Assembly (NCBI RefSeq): GCF_000304475.1
Contig: NC_018941.1
Coordinates: 1,364,001-1,428,000, forward strand
Direction: 5' to 3'
From: Kazachstania africana CBS 2517
Taxonomy: Eukaryota; Ascomycota; Saccharomycetes; Saccharomycetales; Saccharomycetaceae
DNA: 64,000 bases
Shown in pieces: positions 18,701-29,338 of the stretch. The position numbers and the translations under genes were made by a program. The notes beneath the pieces are model-generated. The model did not search any database and was not told where the DNA came from. It saw only the letters and a program-made list of their open reading frames with translations. The first letter of the stretch is position 1, and every line of letters starts with the position of its first letter.

Positions 18701-20347
18701 TCACCATGCAATATTATCCAAGAAGACGGATTTATTATCCTTCCCATGTTCTCCGCTATTTATACCATTGACAAGGGCTAAATCCCACTTTTCATACTCT
18801 AAACTTGGTAGAACCTTCAACTTTCTCGTTTGTTCGGCAGTCAGTAAAGAATCATAGCTCCAATCTAAGAAATCCTCCATATTATAATTCAGTTTTCTGA
18901 ATGGCTGACCAAATATTTTTGCTAAAGTTGACACGTTTGGATGGTAATGATCCATCAAAGCTTCTAATTCCCAAAGTGATGAGTTGATTGCATTTGTGAT
19001 TTCAGGGTTTTCTTCGTCCATATTAAATGGGTCGGTATATTCCTGTTTTAGTTTGGTCAGTTCCTGAGAATCTGTCCTGAATGGATCATTAATGAATTTG
19101 GGGTTATGTATCATAATCATACAATTTGGATGCTTCTTCAATAAGTTGTAAATAAATGGAATGATACTCACTATGGCACCAGGTGGCGCTGTTAACGATA
19201 GTCGTGCTAGTTTCTTTATGAAGGAGGCGACCAAATTGATAGAAAGATGGGTAGATGAAAGAAAGAGATCCATTAATCTAAAAAATCTTGCTCTGTATTT
19301 CACATGCATCAAATCATTATTGATTAATTTGTACAATTTTAGGAAGAAATTTGGATACTCTAAGTTGAATTTTCTCATCAATTCGAAAAGACCATTTAAT
19401 GCTAGAAGTGGAATGACCTCACTATTTTCAATTGATTGCAAATCATAAGAATCAGTAAGGAAATCCATTAATTTAGTAGGAGTATGAAAATGTGGTATGA
19501 TTCTTTTATGAAGGACTAATAGAATAGTCTTGTACTGTGATATAGAGAGATCACCGTTCAAGACAGCTAGCCAATTTTTTTCCATAGTTGACTTGAATTT
19601 AGAGATATTTTCAATAGCTTGAGGAGGATTTGCAACAAATACTTCGAAATCAGCGGTATCCAAAGAACAATGTGTGTCATGATTCGCTATGGTGAGCCAT
19701 TTCGAGATACTCTTTTGAGACTTGTAATAATCATTTTCTGACAACAGTTCCCCTAACTCTAATTGAAAATAGTACTGAATGTCAGCATAAGCTTTATAAT
19801 ATTTTTTCAAAAATTCTACTAGAATGTAATTATTTGACTCACCATTATTATTAATGGAATTTGGCACATCAGAATTCCATAGAGCCACGATCAATTTTCT
19901 TAAAGTCTTATTTGGAAAAAAAGGTGCATCCTTCTGGGATGCAAAATATGTCGATTCTAATTCTAACAGTTGCAAATATAAATCCTGGGCATCTAAACTC
20001 AAGGATGTTTCTATGGTTAACTCGGAAATTATATAAGCTAGTTTTGTCTTAAAATTTTCGTAAATCTTCTTACACCATTGATTAAATTTTAATATTTCCG
20101 GACTTGGTGATTTCTGATTCGTTAGATCACCACGATCAAACAACTTTTTGAAAATTTGGAACAATGATACAATCAAAAATCTGAATTTGGCTTCGTAAGT
20201 ATCGTCTTCTTGAAACCTACTTTGATTTTCAATTGAAATTTCATTCAATACATTCATCAACGTGATAATCGAATTATAATGCGTCTTTTCACCGGAAGTA
20301 GTTATCTTCTTGGCGGCAGTTTTTATTTCTTCCATTGATAAACTCAT
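18701..20347 (-). CDS. NOC4: Nucleolar complex protein Noc4 (40S biogenesis)
   Basis: 548 residues from the ATG at 20347 (S. cerevisiae Noc4, YPR144C, 552). It forms a complex with Nop14 and is needed for 18S rRNA maturation and small-subunit export. The frame is open to 20503, but the upstream part shows no family similarity and overlaps RRPE and PAC promoter motifs, so the internal start is preferred. Conserved blocks include KRIIPHFHTPTKLMDFLTDS, MHVKYRARFFRLMDLFLSST and MEHYHPNV-like MDHYHPNVSTLAKIFGQPF (CBF/Mak21 region). In S. cerevisiae it is the next gene after RRP15; here 11 kb with PPT1, tRNAs and Ty elements separate them. Confidence 0.94.
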   Translation of the reverse strand: MSLSMEEIKTAAKKITTSGEKTHYNSIITLMNVLNEISIENQSRFQEDDTYEAKFRFLIVSLFQIFKKLFDRGDLTNQKSPSPEILKFNQWCKKIYENFKTKLAYIISELTIETSLSLDAQDLYLQLLELESTYFASQKDAPFFPNKTLRKLIVALWNSDVPNSINNNGESNNYILVEFLKKYYKAYADIQYYFQLELGELLSENDYYKSQKSISKWLTIANHDTHCSLDTADFEVFVANPPQAIENISKFKSTMEKNWLAVLNGDLSISQYKTILLVLHKRIIPHFHTPTKLMDFLTDSYDLQSIENSEVIPLLALNGLFELMRKFNLEYPNFFLKLYKLINNDLMHVKYRARFFRLMDLFLSSTHLSINLVASFIKKLARLSLTAPPGAIVSIIPFIYNLLKKHPNCMIMIHNPKFINDPFRTDSQELTKLKQEYTDPFNMDEENPEITNAINSSLWELEALMDHYHPNVSTLAKIFGQPFRKLNYNMEDFLDWSYDSLLTAEQTRKLKVLPSLEYEKWDLALVNGINSGEHGKDNKSVFLDNIAW

Positions 20348-20686
20348 CTCGAACCCAGTGATGCTAGCCTGAGTGCTTCTATGAATCGCTGTCACTTTGG
20401 GATTAATTAACCATCTCATCAAGCAAATCCAAAAATTTTTCATCTCATCGACAAAGAAAAAAAAAACTGAAAAATTCAGAAAAACAAAAGGATACCCGGA
20501 CATATGTAATCAAGTTGCCTCATTCGGTAATATATCCTATTTAGGCACTAATAGCTCCAAAAAGGAAATCTTGATTTTTTTCGTTTTCCAAGTATTAAGC
20601 TAAAAACTATCAGGGCAGAGTTGCTTTTAGGTTATTGATAGTGACAACAGTTGAGCATAGACATTCAGATAAGTACTAATACTGTC
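20348..20686. other. Divergent NOC4/CTI6 promoter
   Basis: 339 bases between divergent starts, with the RRPE/PAC pair listed separately on the NOC4 side. Confidence 0.65.
20431..20450 (-). promoter_or_regulatory. RRPE next to PAC, NOC4 promoter
   Basis: AAAAATTTTTCA (RRPE, 20431-20442) is followed by CTCATCG (20444-20450), the reverse complement of the PAC core CGATGAG. They lie 84-103 bases upstream of the chosen NOC4 ATG, the usual spacing in ribosome-biogenesis promoters. Confidence 0.65.
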
Positions 20687-22018
20687 ATGTCACAAGGAGA
20701 AGGAGAATCTGCTGTAGATATTACTGAAACAGTAAGCATGAAAGAGGAAAATGCACCTCCTGTGGTAGGGAAGGATGTAGGAACAAGCGATGCAGATGCT
20801 CTCATTCCAGAAGAGATAGAAGAAGAAGAGGAGCAGGAGGAGGAGGAGGAAGGTGAGACTAGATGTGTCTGCGGTGAAATTGACCCACCTGATGAGTCTG
20901 GGCTGTATATTCAATGTGAATCTTGTAGCGTATGGCAGCATGGATTTTGCGTTGGTATAGTTGGTGGTAGTAAAGATGCTCCCGATAAATATTGGTGTGA
21001 ATTATGCAAGCCGACGTTACATCATCTATATTTGAATGATCTAGGAGAGAAAAGATCTATTTACAAACCAGTACAGGAAAAGAAGAGACAGAATAGACGG
21101 ACTGCAAGAAGTGGGAAGAATGGTGGTGGTAGCGTTGGAGGTGAAAGTAGCAGTGAAAGTAATGGCAGTGGCAGCAGCAGCAGCAGCACTGGTAGCAGTA
21201 AAGATACCAATAATATCACCAATGTAGTCAAGGGAGAAGAAGAAGAAAAACGTTTACAAGATAGGAAAAGAGCAACTTTTTTGGCAAGGGAGGAGAAACA
21301 GTATCAAAGAATGTTAGAAAAGGCAATTAAGGAAAGTAGAAGGACGTCTAAACAAGAGGATTTCCCACTCACTGAGGACGCAGAAGCCGATTCTCCTGAT
21401 ACATTGACAGACCCTGTGCACGAGTTACTTGATTCTGAAAAACGTGAAGTTAACGAAAATACCAACCACGAAGACATGGAAGACATTAACGAGGAGGAGG
21501 ACGAAGTAGAAGAAGATCAAGATCAAAAATCTTCCATTAATGAAACTTCAACCAACGCCTCTTCTGACAATTTAGCCTCGGCAAAGAAACCTTCTCCTAA
21601 TGCTAAAATTACTAAGCCGGCAAGAAGATCGAACAGATCGCACGCCGGCATTTTAGATAGTAGAGCAAGTAGTAGGAGCAGGAGGGGTACAAGGAAAATG
21701 GACAATAAAAATAGTTCCATTGCTGACAACGAAATTGATGTAAATAAACCTGTTAAGCCAAGAATTCCTTCTGAGAGGACATCTATAAATGAAATGAAGA
21801 GAAGAACAAAAGCCATTTTGGAGTTCATATCTAGAACTCAGTTGGAAATTAATGACGATATTCAAAACAAAAATAAACTGACTAAATTTGTAGAAAATGA
21901 TGATTTTTTGAAGAAGCTCGATGTCATATATATCAACTACAGCGAGCATTTAGTACTAATGGATGAAATCACACAAAAATTAATTAGTTGGGAAGACAAA
22001 TATTCAAATTTTATATGA
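20687..22018 (+). CDS. CTI6: PHD-finger protein Cti6 (Rpd3L complex)
   Basis: 443 residues (S. cerevisiae Cti6, YPL181W, 506). A subunit of the Rpd3L histone deacetylase complex that also contacts Cyc8-Tup1. An acidic run (about 41-57) precedes one C4HC3 PHD finger: C60, C62, C77, C80, H85, C88, C104, C107. The rest is low-complexity, with Ser/Gly, acidic and basic blocks, and a conserved C-terminal segment near ERTSINEMKRRTKAILEFIS. Start set at the ATG at 20687; the frame opens at a TTG at 20651. It converges on VPS45 with 47 bases between stops. Confidence 0.92.
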   Translation: MSQGEGESAVDITETVSMKEENAPPVVGKDVGTSDADALIPEEIEEEEEQEEEEEGETRCVCGEIDPPDESGLYIQCESCSVWQHGFCVGIVGGSKDAPDKYWCELCKPTLHHLYLNDLGEKRSIYKPVQEKKRQNRRTARSGKNGGGSVGGESSSESNGSGSSSSSTGSSKDTNNITNVVKGEEEEKRLQDRKRATFLAREEKQYQRMLEKAIKESRRTSKQEDFPLTEDAEADSPDTLTDPVHELLDSEKREVNENTNHEDMEDINEEEDEVEEDQDQKSSINETSTNASSDNLASAKKPSPNAKITKPARRSNRSHAGILDSRASSRSRRGTRKMDNKNSSIADNEIDVNKPVKPRIPSERTSINEMKRRTKAILEFISRTQLEINDDIQNKNKLTKFVENDDFLKKLDVIYINYSEHLVLMDEITQKLISWEDKYSNFI

Positions 22019-22065
22019 TATATATAAATCATGTTACATATCTTTCAATCTCAAATAAATATGTT

Positions 22066-23784
22066 TTATCGAAGAGAATTTAAAAAATTTTCAGTTGTTA
22101 AAATGGATGTGCCCCCAATAACTATCCTAATCTTATCATCTTTCATTGTCGAATTAAAATCGTTAACTAATCTCAATTCTTCAAGCGTAATCCCTCCGAT
22201 AATAAAAATTATAACATCTTGTATTTGAGCAGTTGCCTGTTTGTTTAAAAATGGAAATTCTTCAGTTGACAGTTTATTATTTGATAGATCAGTCAATATG
22301 TTTGATAACTTTGGAATATGTTGCATATATACGTTGTTGGATACATTCGTTTTCTTATATGCATCCATCCTTGTATTGAATTTCTTTGCCAATTCACTAA
22401 GCAAATCATCTTTATTAGAACTTGTTGAGGATTCTACTCTTGTCGATCTCTTGTCGTAAAATGATCTAATTTTATGTAAATAATTAATATCCTCAATTGG
22501 TAAAAAGTTCTTCAAAATTTCGAAAACCTCATTTATCTTTTCCACCTTGTTGTTTGCACCATGAACCTCATCATGTCTGAGTAAATAAATGCATGCAAGT
22601 TTCAATTTATAGAAGCGTTCGATAGTTACGTCATTTATCAATTTGACAAATGCTTGATAGTCTTCATTATTGTCTGGATGCATCATTAGATTTTGTTCCA
22701 ATTCACTGATATCCCAAATTTTTTTTTCATTTAATTGCTTGTCCAGTTCAGTAACGATCGAAATATGCTTTGTGACGTTATTTGATAGTTTTTTGAATTC
22801 AGGTAAATGTTCAATATATTTTTTAATGTCGTCTATGGTATTGATGGCACTAGTGGATTCAGTTTTCGATTTATAAGAATTTACATAATCTTTTATTCTA
22901 TCACTCAATTCACCAAAATTCAAATACATCGTTTCATTGAAAAAGGTGTCCTGTTTAGAAGATAATGTCACCTTATTTAGATTTGAATCGAATGATGATA
23001 AGTCCACAATATTTGCCTTAATTCCAATATATTCCATTATCATTGATTGGTAAGTCCAAGGCTGCAACAATGGTGTATATGGATCATAATCTCTGTCTAA
23101 AATTAGTAAAAGTGGATCAATATCACTAGGTGGGAAATCAAATAAAGCTTTATGATTTGCCTTTATTTGGGAATCTAATGATTTCACTAAAGTTAGACTT
23201 TTTTTACTATTGCTATCGTATCTTATAAGGGGAGTTTTCTTTAGAGACAATAAAACTGAAAGTAAACTGTTAGTACATTGAGAAAGTTCAGTTTCGCTCC
23301 ATATGGCTTCATTTATGAAAAGATTCCTGTTTGGGATTTCGAAAGAGAATAAATATTGATTTATTGTTTGATAATCCTGGAAAATCTCCTCAACTTTCAC
23401 TACAGTTTCAAAACTGTCATACTCTGCAATTCTTTCCAATTGTGATTTATTTATTATATTATTGAAGAAGATGTGATATTCATAATATTTGGGATTCTCT
23501 AATTCTTTACAAAGAAACTCGATACTTTCTTCCGTAGGTTTTATGAAAACCAAGCACTTCAAATGCCTCATTGTATCACGTTGTACATTCTCCACCGTAT
23601 CTACAAGATAAATCTCATTTTGTAGTAATTTTGATTGCGTAGAAATCATCGATATTATTGATTTTGTGTACTTATCCAATAAAAGGACCTTTATCTTAGG
23701 AGAAGCATCATTATTGCTGGTGGTTCTGGACTGAGAATTGATTATCCTGTCAATGTAATAGTCACCTACCTCGTATAAATTCAT
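22066..23784 (-). CDS. VPS45: Sec1/Munc18 protein Vps45
   Basis: 572 residues (S. cerevisiae Vps45, YGL095C, 577). It binds the syntaxin Tlg2 and controls SNARE assembly in Golgi-endosome-vacuole traffic. It begins MNLYEVGDYYIDRI, with RHLKCLVFIKPTEESIEFL and LILDRDYDPYTPLLQPWTYQ, hallmark Sec1-family blocks. The ATG is at 23784; the frame runs two codons further to a GTG. In S. cerevisiae it lies in a chromosome VII block; its place between CTI6 (YPL181W) and TCO89 (YPL180W) is best explained by different gene loss after genome duplication. Confidence 0.95.
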   Translation of the reverse strand: MNLYEVGDYYIDRIINSQSRTTSNNDASPKIKVLLLDKYTKSIISMISTQSKLLQNEIYLVDTVENVQRDTMRHLKCLVFIKPTEESIEFLCKELENPKYYEYHIFFNNIINKSQLERIAEYDSFETVVKVEEIFQDYQTINQYLFSFEIPNRNLFINEAIWSETELSQCTNSLLSVLLSLKKTPLIRYDSNSKKSLTLVKSLDSQIKANHKALFDFPPSDIDPLLLILDRDYDPYTPLLQPWTYQSMIMEYIGIKANIVDLSSFDSNLNKVTLSSKQDTFFNETMYLNFGELSDRIKDYVNSYKSKTESTSAINTIDDIKKYIEHLPEFKKLSNNVTKHISIVTELDKQLNEKKIWDISELEQNLMMHPDNNEDYQAFVKLINDVTIERFYKLKLACIYLLRHDEVHGANNKVEKINEVFEILKNFLPIEDINYLHKIRSFYDKRSTRVESSTSSNKDDLLSELAKKFNTRMDAYKKTNVSNNVYMQHIPKLSNILTDLSNNKLSTEEFPFLNKQATAQIQDVIIFIIGGITLEELRLVNDFNSTMKDDKIRIVIGGTSILTTENFLNSLR

Positions 23785-24277
23785 CTTTGCCACTTGTCTC
23801 TATCAGGAGTTGATATTGCGCAACTGTTTTCAATATCAAGTGGTTTTTTTAATACCTACCGAGAATTCCAATATTACATATATGTAGTTCGATAATCGTC
23901 TTAAACCACCGTGATAACTCAGTTACTAACACAACTCATAAGAGGTCTCAACATCAATTGTAAGAGTTGGCTGGTCACTATTGGAGGACTGAATGGCATC
24001 AAGAGCCCTTCTACTTGTCGTCAATCTCTTGATATACATCTTTTTTTTCTTAGGTTGCTTAATATCTTATATAACTCAGCATATATCAACGTAATACTGG
24101 CAGATCCTTGTGTTTTGGGTATTAGGTGTCAATTGATTGGCTTGGTTGGATAATTAGTGGTTGACATGTCCAACCTTTTATTGAGCGTCGATATTTTTCA
24201 TATGTGAAATTTTAACTTCAACTGATAACACTAGAATGTACTATACTGCTGGAAGTTGAGAAACATCTACAGGAAGA
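23785..24277. other. Divergent VPS45/TCO89 promoter
   Basis: 493 bases without a supported gene; no clear motif recognised. Confidence 0.5.
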
Positions 24278-25930
24278 ATGGTGCAAAGAGGAAGATCTAT
24301 GGACACTTCTACGGCCACAAGTATCCCACCAAGACGCCAGTTTACAACAAGTTCTCGTACTAAGAGTACTGCAAGTTTCAAAGGATTGCGAAAAGTATTG
24401 ACCCATGAAAGTTCGACTCTTATGGATTCTCACAGGGCAAAATCAATGGATACTCTCGTAATGAGGAAACTGAACATGAGTGGGTTGAACATGACTTCTC
24501 TGGCCAAGGTGAAATCTAATCCTAATACCACTCATAGCATTCTCAGTCCAAAATTGAAGCCTCGAAGAACAAAGAGTACGCATTCTGTGGTCAGTTTGAG
24601 AGATAGTAATGATCATGGTGACCTTTACAAGTCTGACAGCTCGACTGATGAAGAGGTGGAATATTTCACGGAGGATGAAGATATTCAAAAGGAGGAACCA
24701 GAACAAAAAGGTGAAGGGAAGCAAGTTGCAAGTCAGAATAAAAGCGTAGAACCACTGAGTTACAAGCCTCCTTCAGAACTAATATCGCATGATGCAGAAA
24801 ATGGTGACAGAAGTACTACTCAGATCGATCAGACAGTTGGGCATGAACAAGAAGACGATAAGATAAATCACTCAAACATAATGCACGATGATAGTCCGCA
24901 TAAGTTAACGAGACAGGACAATAATCGAATTAGTGCCACTGTAGCAAGTAATATCTCAAATGGCAGTGATCAGTACATCCCTGATGTAATATTATCTCAA
25001 TCCACTGGGATCGAAAAGAAATTTGAAAATCCATCATCTATTCAAAATTCTTTATCGAACGAATTGCACACCAATAATAAGAAGACTCAGAGTAGTTACA
25101 ATCCTGTGGAATTAAATAATGAACCTGCTGGCAGTACTGATAAGAGTAACAAAAATAAAGGTACAGTCTTCTCAAAGTCTCATTCAAGCTTAAGCAACTT
25201 TCTACAAAAGAACAACTTGCACCAATCAACGAATCACAATGTTGCGCCAAAGGAAACAAACATCTCTAACACATCACATTTAAATAGCTTATTTCATAGT
25301 AGGAAAGCTTTTGATTCAAGGGCTAGTAGAGCGCAAGGGGACATTAATAATTTTACAACATTTTTGAAAAGTAACAATAATAACATAGTTAGTGATGATA
25401 GAGACTCAAGGACACAGAAAAAGTTGTGGTTACAGAGAGAAAACTCCTTATTGGATTTAAATCTCAGTAACGATTATGATCTTATCAGTAATACTAGCAT
25501 CGAGTCTAAAAGAATATTCGAAAAAATATCGCATGAATACACAAATGTTAGAAGGTTCTACAATCCTATAGAGAGTTCTTTGCTACGGTTCAACAAATCT
25601 GAAGGAAACCACATACAGCCAAGTTCATTTAGTAGTTCTGCGTTCAAAATAAAGGAGTTTCTTCCGACTAACAACAGCAAGAATAATTTACAGAGAGTTC
25701 TTTCTTCGATATGGAAAAATGAATTAGATGCCTTCAATATGGACTTAGCAAGACAACCACAACAACAGCAACAGCAATCACAGCAGCAACAGCAGCAGCA
25801 AGCGCAACAGCAACAACGACAGGAACAGCAGCAACAGCAACAAAGACATCAATCAAAATTTGGTAAACCCAATTCCTCTATACAACCAACCACTAGAGCT
25901 GTTAACAAACGTTTTGAAAACCAAAGATAA
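24278..25930 (+). CDS. TCO89: TORC1 subunit Tco89
   Basis: 550 residues, clearly shorter than S. cerevisiae Tco89 (YPL180W, 799). A TORC1-specific subunit at the vacuole. The N-terminus MVQRGRSMDTSTATS, FKGLRKVLTHESSTL, SGLNMTSLAKVKSN and LKPRRTKSTHSVVSLRD followed by STDEEVEYFTEDE keep the family's order. Most of the remainder is Ser/Asn-rich and unstructured, with a Gln-rich run at about residues 490-530. Identification rests on the N-terminal blocks and on position next to CTI6 and RTT10. Confidence 0.88.
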   Translation: MVQRGRSMDTSTATSIPPRRQFTTSSRTKSTASFKGLRKVLTHESSTLMDSHRAKSMDTLVMRKLNMSGLNMTSLAKVKSNPNTTHSILSPKLKPRRTKSTHSVVSLRDSNDHGDLYKSDSSTDEEVEYFTEDEDIQKEEPEQKGEGKQVASQNKSVEPLSYKPPSELISHDAENGDRSTTQIDQTVGHEQEDDKINHSNIMHDDSPHKLTRQDNNRISATVASNISNGSDQYIPDVILSQSTGIEKKFENPSSIQNSLSNELHTNNKKTQSSYNPVELNNEPAGSTDKSNKNKGTVFSKSHSSLSNFLQKNNLHQSTNHNVAPKETNISNTSHLNSLFHSRKAFDSRASRAQGDINNFTTFLKSNNNNIVSDDRDSRTQKKLWLQRENSLLDLNLSNDYDLISNTSIESKRIFEKISHEYTNVRRFYNPIESSLLRFNKSEGNHIQPSSFSSSAFKIKEFLPTNNSKNNLQRVLSSIWKNELDAFNMDLARQPQQQQQQSQQQQQQQAQQQQRQEQQQQQQRHQSKFGKPNSSIQPTTRAVNKRFENQR

Positions 25931-26186
25931 GCTGTCGATAGTTTCGAGTGTGGGTCAAGCCAAAACGGTTAGCTATGGACGGTAGTTATTATTGTAGGAG
26001 GCTATATATTAGCAAGGAGCAAATCCTGCCAATAGAAATGGCAGGAAAGACTTTATCAAAGAGAGGATGGACCTTTGCGTAAAGTTGCGTTACATAAGCG
26101 GTGTCTATTTAGATGGAGTCCGTCACTTCAGTCACACCTTGTAGCATTTTATTTATGTATTGGCTTTAGAAAGTTATATAAATCCG

Positions 26187-29100
26187 ATGCTCATCGAAAA
26201 ACTGAAAAAATTTTCACATACAAATGAGGCCATTCACATGTCAAATTTTAAGCAATTATCACACATTGGGCCATCACTTTGCGTGAAATTTTACAATGAT
26301 ACCATACTGCTTGCCGCAGTAGGCCCTTTCATCCATGTTTATGAGTTTAGGTCGGATAAGTTAATCAACAAGTGCCGCATATTTCATAATAATAAAATTC
26401 ATGGTTTCGACATTAGCCAAGAAAAATGCGTACTCTACGGTGGTAAATCCGTCTCTATTATTTCTATTTCTGATCTTCTCAATCAGATTGATTTGAAACA
26501 TACGGAGCTGTATGTTCCTGAATGGGTTGTCGCATGTACTTTAGCAAATGATAATGAAAATTGTTACGTTTTGACGTGCTACAATCAAGTACTTATTCTT
26601 AACCCAAATGGTGTTGTACTGCACACTAAAAAATTACTGAATGAACGTTCCATCTTATATTCTGGTTCAATTAAGGTTTTGGATGATCGCGTAGTTGTAA
26701 ATGCCGGGACCGTCATGGGAGGTATACTAATTTGGGACTTATTCAGTGAACAAAAGATCCACAATTTGAAAGGTCATGTAGGTTCAATCTTCTACGTCAC
26801 GGTTAGCGATGACGGTAAGTATGTTGCAAGTTGTTCAGATGATAGATCCATCAGACTATGGAATTTAGAAAACGGTCAAGAAGTTTCCATTGGCTGGGGT
26901 CATACTGCTAGAATATGGAATTTGAAATTTTTCAACAACAATATGAACTTGATTTCTGTTGGTGAAGATTGTACATGTCGTACTTGGGATATTTCTTCTG
27001 AAAGTGAATTAATTACGAAAAATGTTTACGAAGTACATTTAACAAAAAATTGTTGGAGTTGCGATGTTCAAGAGGAGCTCATGATTGCAGCTACCGCTGG
27101 TAATGACGGAAGAATAAAATTGATTGATATGAACAAAGCATCGAGATACGGCAACGAATTACAGTCATTTACTTTACAAAGCATTGGAGAAACATTAGAG
27201 ATTAAGTTTGAGAAGAACGAAATAATTAAGGGCTTTCATTGGTTTAGTTTTGGGCTTATTGCTATAACATCATTAGGAAAAATAATAAAATATGTTGAAT
27301 GTACCCAATCCTGGAATCTAATTGTCGTCAATGAAGATCTTGCGTCGTATTCAAATACTATTGGTATAGATAATACCATTATTTTTTCTAACAATAAGGG
27401 TTATGTATTGTTATTGGCGTTCAGTGATGATGGAAGATCGATTATTATGCAAAAGGAGCTTCATACTGATTATTTATCTAAAGTCACCAATTGTATGTGT
27501 GTGAAATTTGATGAGAATTATTTGATAACATTGGAATCACCAAATCCAAATGATAATTTCATTGCCTTAGAGATTGAACCAGTATCCTTGGAAATTAAAA
27601 GAACTTTCAAGTTCAATAAACCTGGAAATTTTGTTTCATCCTGTTTGGAAGTTGTTAATCAAAATTATCTGCTGGTGGGTTCAAGATTTAGCACAGTTGC
27701 TATTTTTAACTTAAGTGATTGCGAGAGGGATGCATTTATGATTAAAAAATTAAACCCTGGTGATACAGTCACCTCAATTAAGTTTGTCGAATCCAAGGAT
27801 GATTCGAATTTATTTTCCATAACCAATAGAGATGGGTTCTACAATATTGTGAACATTAATTTCGATAATGAAACCTACGAAGTAATTCACTCAAATAAAA
27901 TTGTAAAGGGCTTTTTAGAGGGTGCCTTTTATAATAAGGATAACGAATACATTACTTATGGTTTTAAATCTACTCTCTTTTATATGTACAATGAACAGCA
28001 TGGCTATGAAATCTTGAGCCAATTGTGTGGTGGTGCTCACAGACAATGGAAGCTATGTTCATTAGATGGTACTAATTCTAATGAAGAGTTTATGTTAGTT
28101 TATATTAAAGCATCTGAATTGTATTTAAGAAGAATTTATAAGCCTATTGTACCAGAGACATTGGTGAATGGGTTACATGGTAGGGAAATAAGAGATATAA
28201 GCATTCTGCCTCAGCCATTTAACAAGGAAGAATATTTGTTTGCCACAGCCTCTGAAGATACAACTATAAGATTGAATAAATTTAATTTGGTTACCGGAGA
28301 TATTAAAAGTTATTGGGCAGAAAGAAAACATGTTTCCGGATTGCAAAGATTGAAATTTATCAGTAACAAATTTTTGATTTCTTCTAGTGCCAGAGAGGAA
28401 TTATTCCTGTGGGCAATTAATACTAGCTTCAGTTCCAATCCATATATTACAGTAAGAGCTACGTTACCAACGTCAGCACATAGTCCAGATCTGAGAATCA
28501 TGGATTTTGATACACTTTTTATCAATGAGGATAGGACAGATTTTATTGTTTCCACCATTTATTCAGATTCAACAATGAAAATATGGTATTACGATTCAAC
28601 AGATAATCAATTTAAACTATTGTGGACTAGTCGTTACAAGACGTGTTGTTTATTGAATGTTAAGTTAATAATATTGGAAGATGAGTTATACTTATTGGTA
28701 GCTCCTACAGATGGCCATTTGGTCGTTTACAATATTACGAATGAATTAGAAACTGCTAGGATTTCTGATAATAAACTTGTGAATATTAAAGTACCAATGG
28801 TACCGGTAACTCTCTCCAATTTAAAACCTGAAATCGAACTAGCTGTTCATCAATCTGGTATTAAGTGTATGGACGTGGAATTTTCAAAGGACACCTTCAA
28901 AGTGTATACCGGTGGTGACGATAATGCATTATCCATCAGCAAATTCTACAAGAATGGCGGACGGATATGTGGTGAGTTCGTGTACTCAAATCCAAAAGCG
29001 GCATCATCTACTATCACATCATGTCAGTTGTTCAAGAACGGTACGAGATTGTTAAGTACTTCTGTGGACCAAATTGTTCGTGTTTGGAAAGTGGAAGAGG

Positions 29101-29234
29101 ATAAACTTGTGTCTATGGCCAGTAGATACACTACTGTAGCAGATACTGGATCGAGTGATATTATAAAAGATTCGTCCCTACTAATCGGTGGTGTTGGTTT
29201 GTCAGTATGGGAGTACGATGAGAATAGTAATTAA
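26187..29234 (+). CDS. RTT10: WD-repeat protein Rtt10/Trm734 (WDR6 family)
   Basis: 1015 residues from the ATG at 26187 (S. cerevisiae Rtt10, YPL183C, 1013); the frame opens slightly earlier at a TTG. Partner of the methyltransferase Trm7 for 2'-O-methylation of the tRNA wobble position, also linked to endosomal recycling. Clear WD repeats include GHVGSIFYVTVSDDGKYVAS...RLWNL (about 197-235), GHTARIWNLKFF...RTWDI, the ASEDTTIRL block near 695 and the C-terminal STSVDQIVRVWKVEEDKL. NAGTVMGGILIWDL at about 173-186 is typical of the family. Confidence 0.94.
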   Translation: MLIEKLKKFSHTNEAIHMSNFKQLSHIGPSLCVKFYNDTILLAAVGPFIHVYEFRSDKLINKCRIFHNNKIHGFDISQEKCVLYGGKSVSIISISDLLNQIDLKHTELYVPEWVVACTLANDNENCYVLTCYNQVLILNPNGVVLHTKKLLNERSILYSGSIKVLDDRVVVNAGTVMGGILIWDLFSEQKIHNLKGHVGSIFYVTVSDDGKYVASCSDDRSIRLWNLENGQEVSIGWGHTARIWNLKFFNNNMNLISVGEDCTCRTWDISSESELITKNVYEVHLTKNCWSCDVQEELMIAATAGNDGRIKLIDMNKASRYGNELQSFTLQSIGETLEIKFEKNEIIKGFHWFSFGLIAITSLGKIIKYVECTQSWNLIVVNEDLASYSNTIGIDNTIIFSNNKGYVLLLAFSDDGRSIIMQKELHTDYLSKVTNCMCVKFDENYLITLESPNPNDNFIALEIEPVSLEIKRTFKFNKPGNFVSSCLEVVNQNYLLVGSRFSTVAIFNLSDCERDAFMIKKLNPGDTVTSIKFVESKDDSNLFSITNRDGFYNIVNINFDNETYEVIHSNKIVKGFLEGAFYNKDNEYITYGFKSTLFYMYNEQHGYEILSQLCGGAHRQWKLCSLDGTNSNEEFMLVYIKASELYLRRIYKPIVPETLVNGLHGREIRDISILPQPFNKEEYLFATASEDTTIRLNKFNLVTGDIKSYWAERKHVSGLQRLKFISNKFLISSSAREELFLWAINTSFSSNPYITVRATLPTSAHSPDLRIMDFDTLFINEDRTDFIVSTIYSDSTMKIWYYDSTDNQFKLLWTSRYKTCCLLNVKLIILEDELYLLVAPTDGHLVVYNITNELETARISDNKLVNIKVPMVPVTLSNLKPEIELAVHQSGIKCMDVEFSKDTFKVYTGGDDNALSISKFYKNGGRICGEFVYSNPKAASSTITSCQLFKNGTRLLSTSVDQIVRVWKVEEDKLVSMASRYTTVADTGSSDIIKDSSLLIGGVGLSVWEYDENSN

Positions 29235-29291
29235 TGACTTTTGAGAAATGTACACAGAATATATGTATGTATTTACATGAGGATATCTGTA

Positions 29292-29332
<41 letters not shown>

Positions 29333-29338
29333 CCGATA

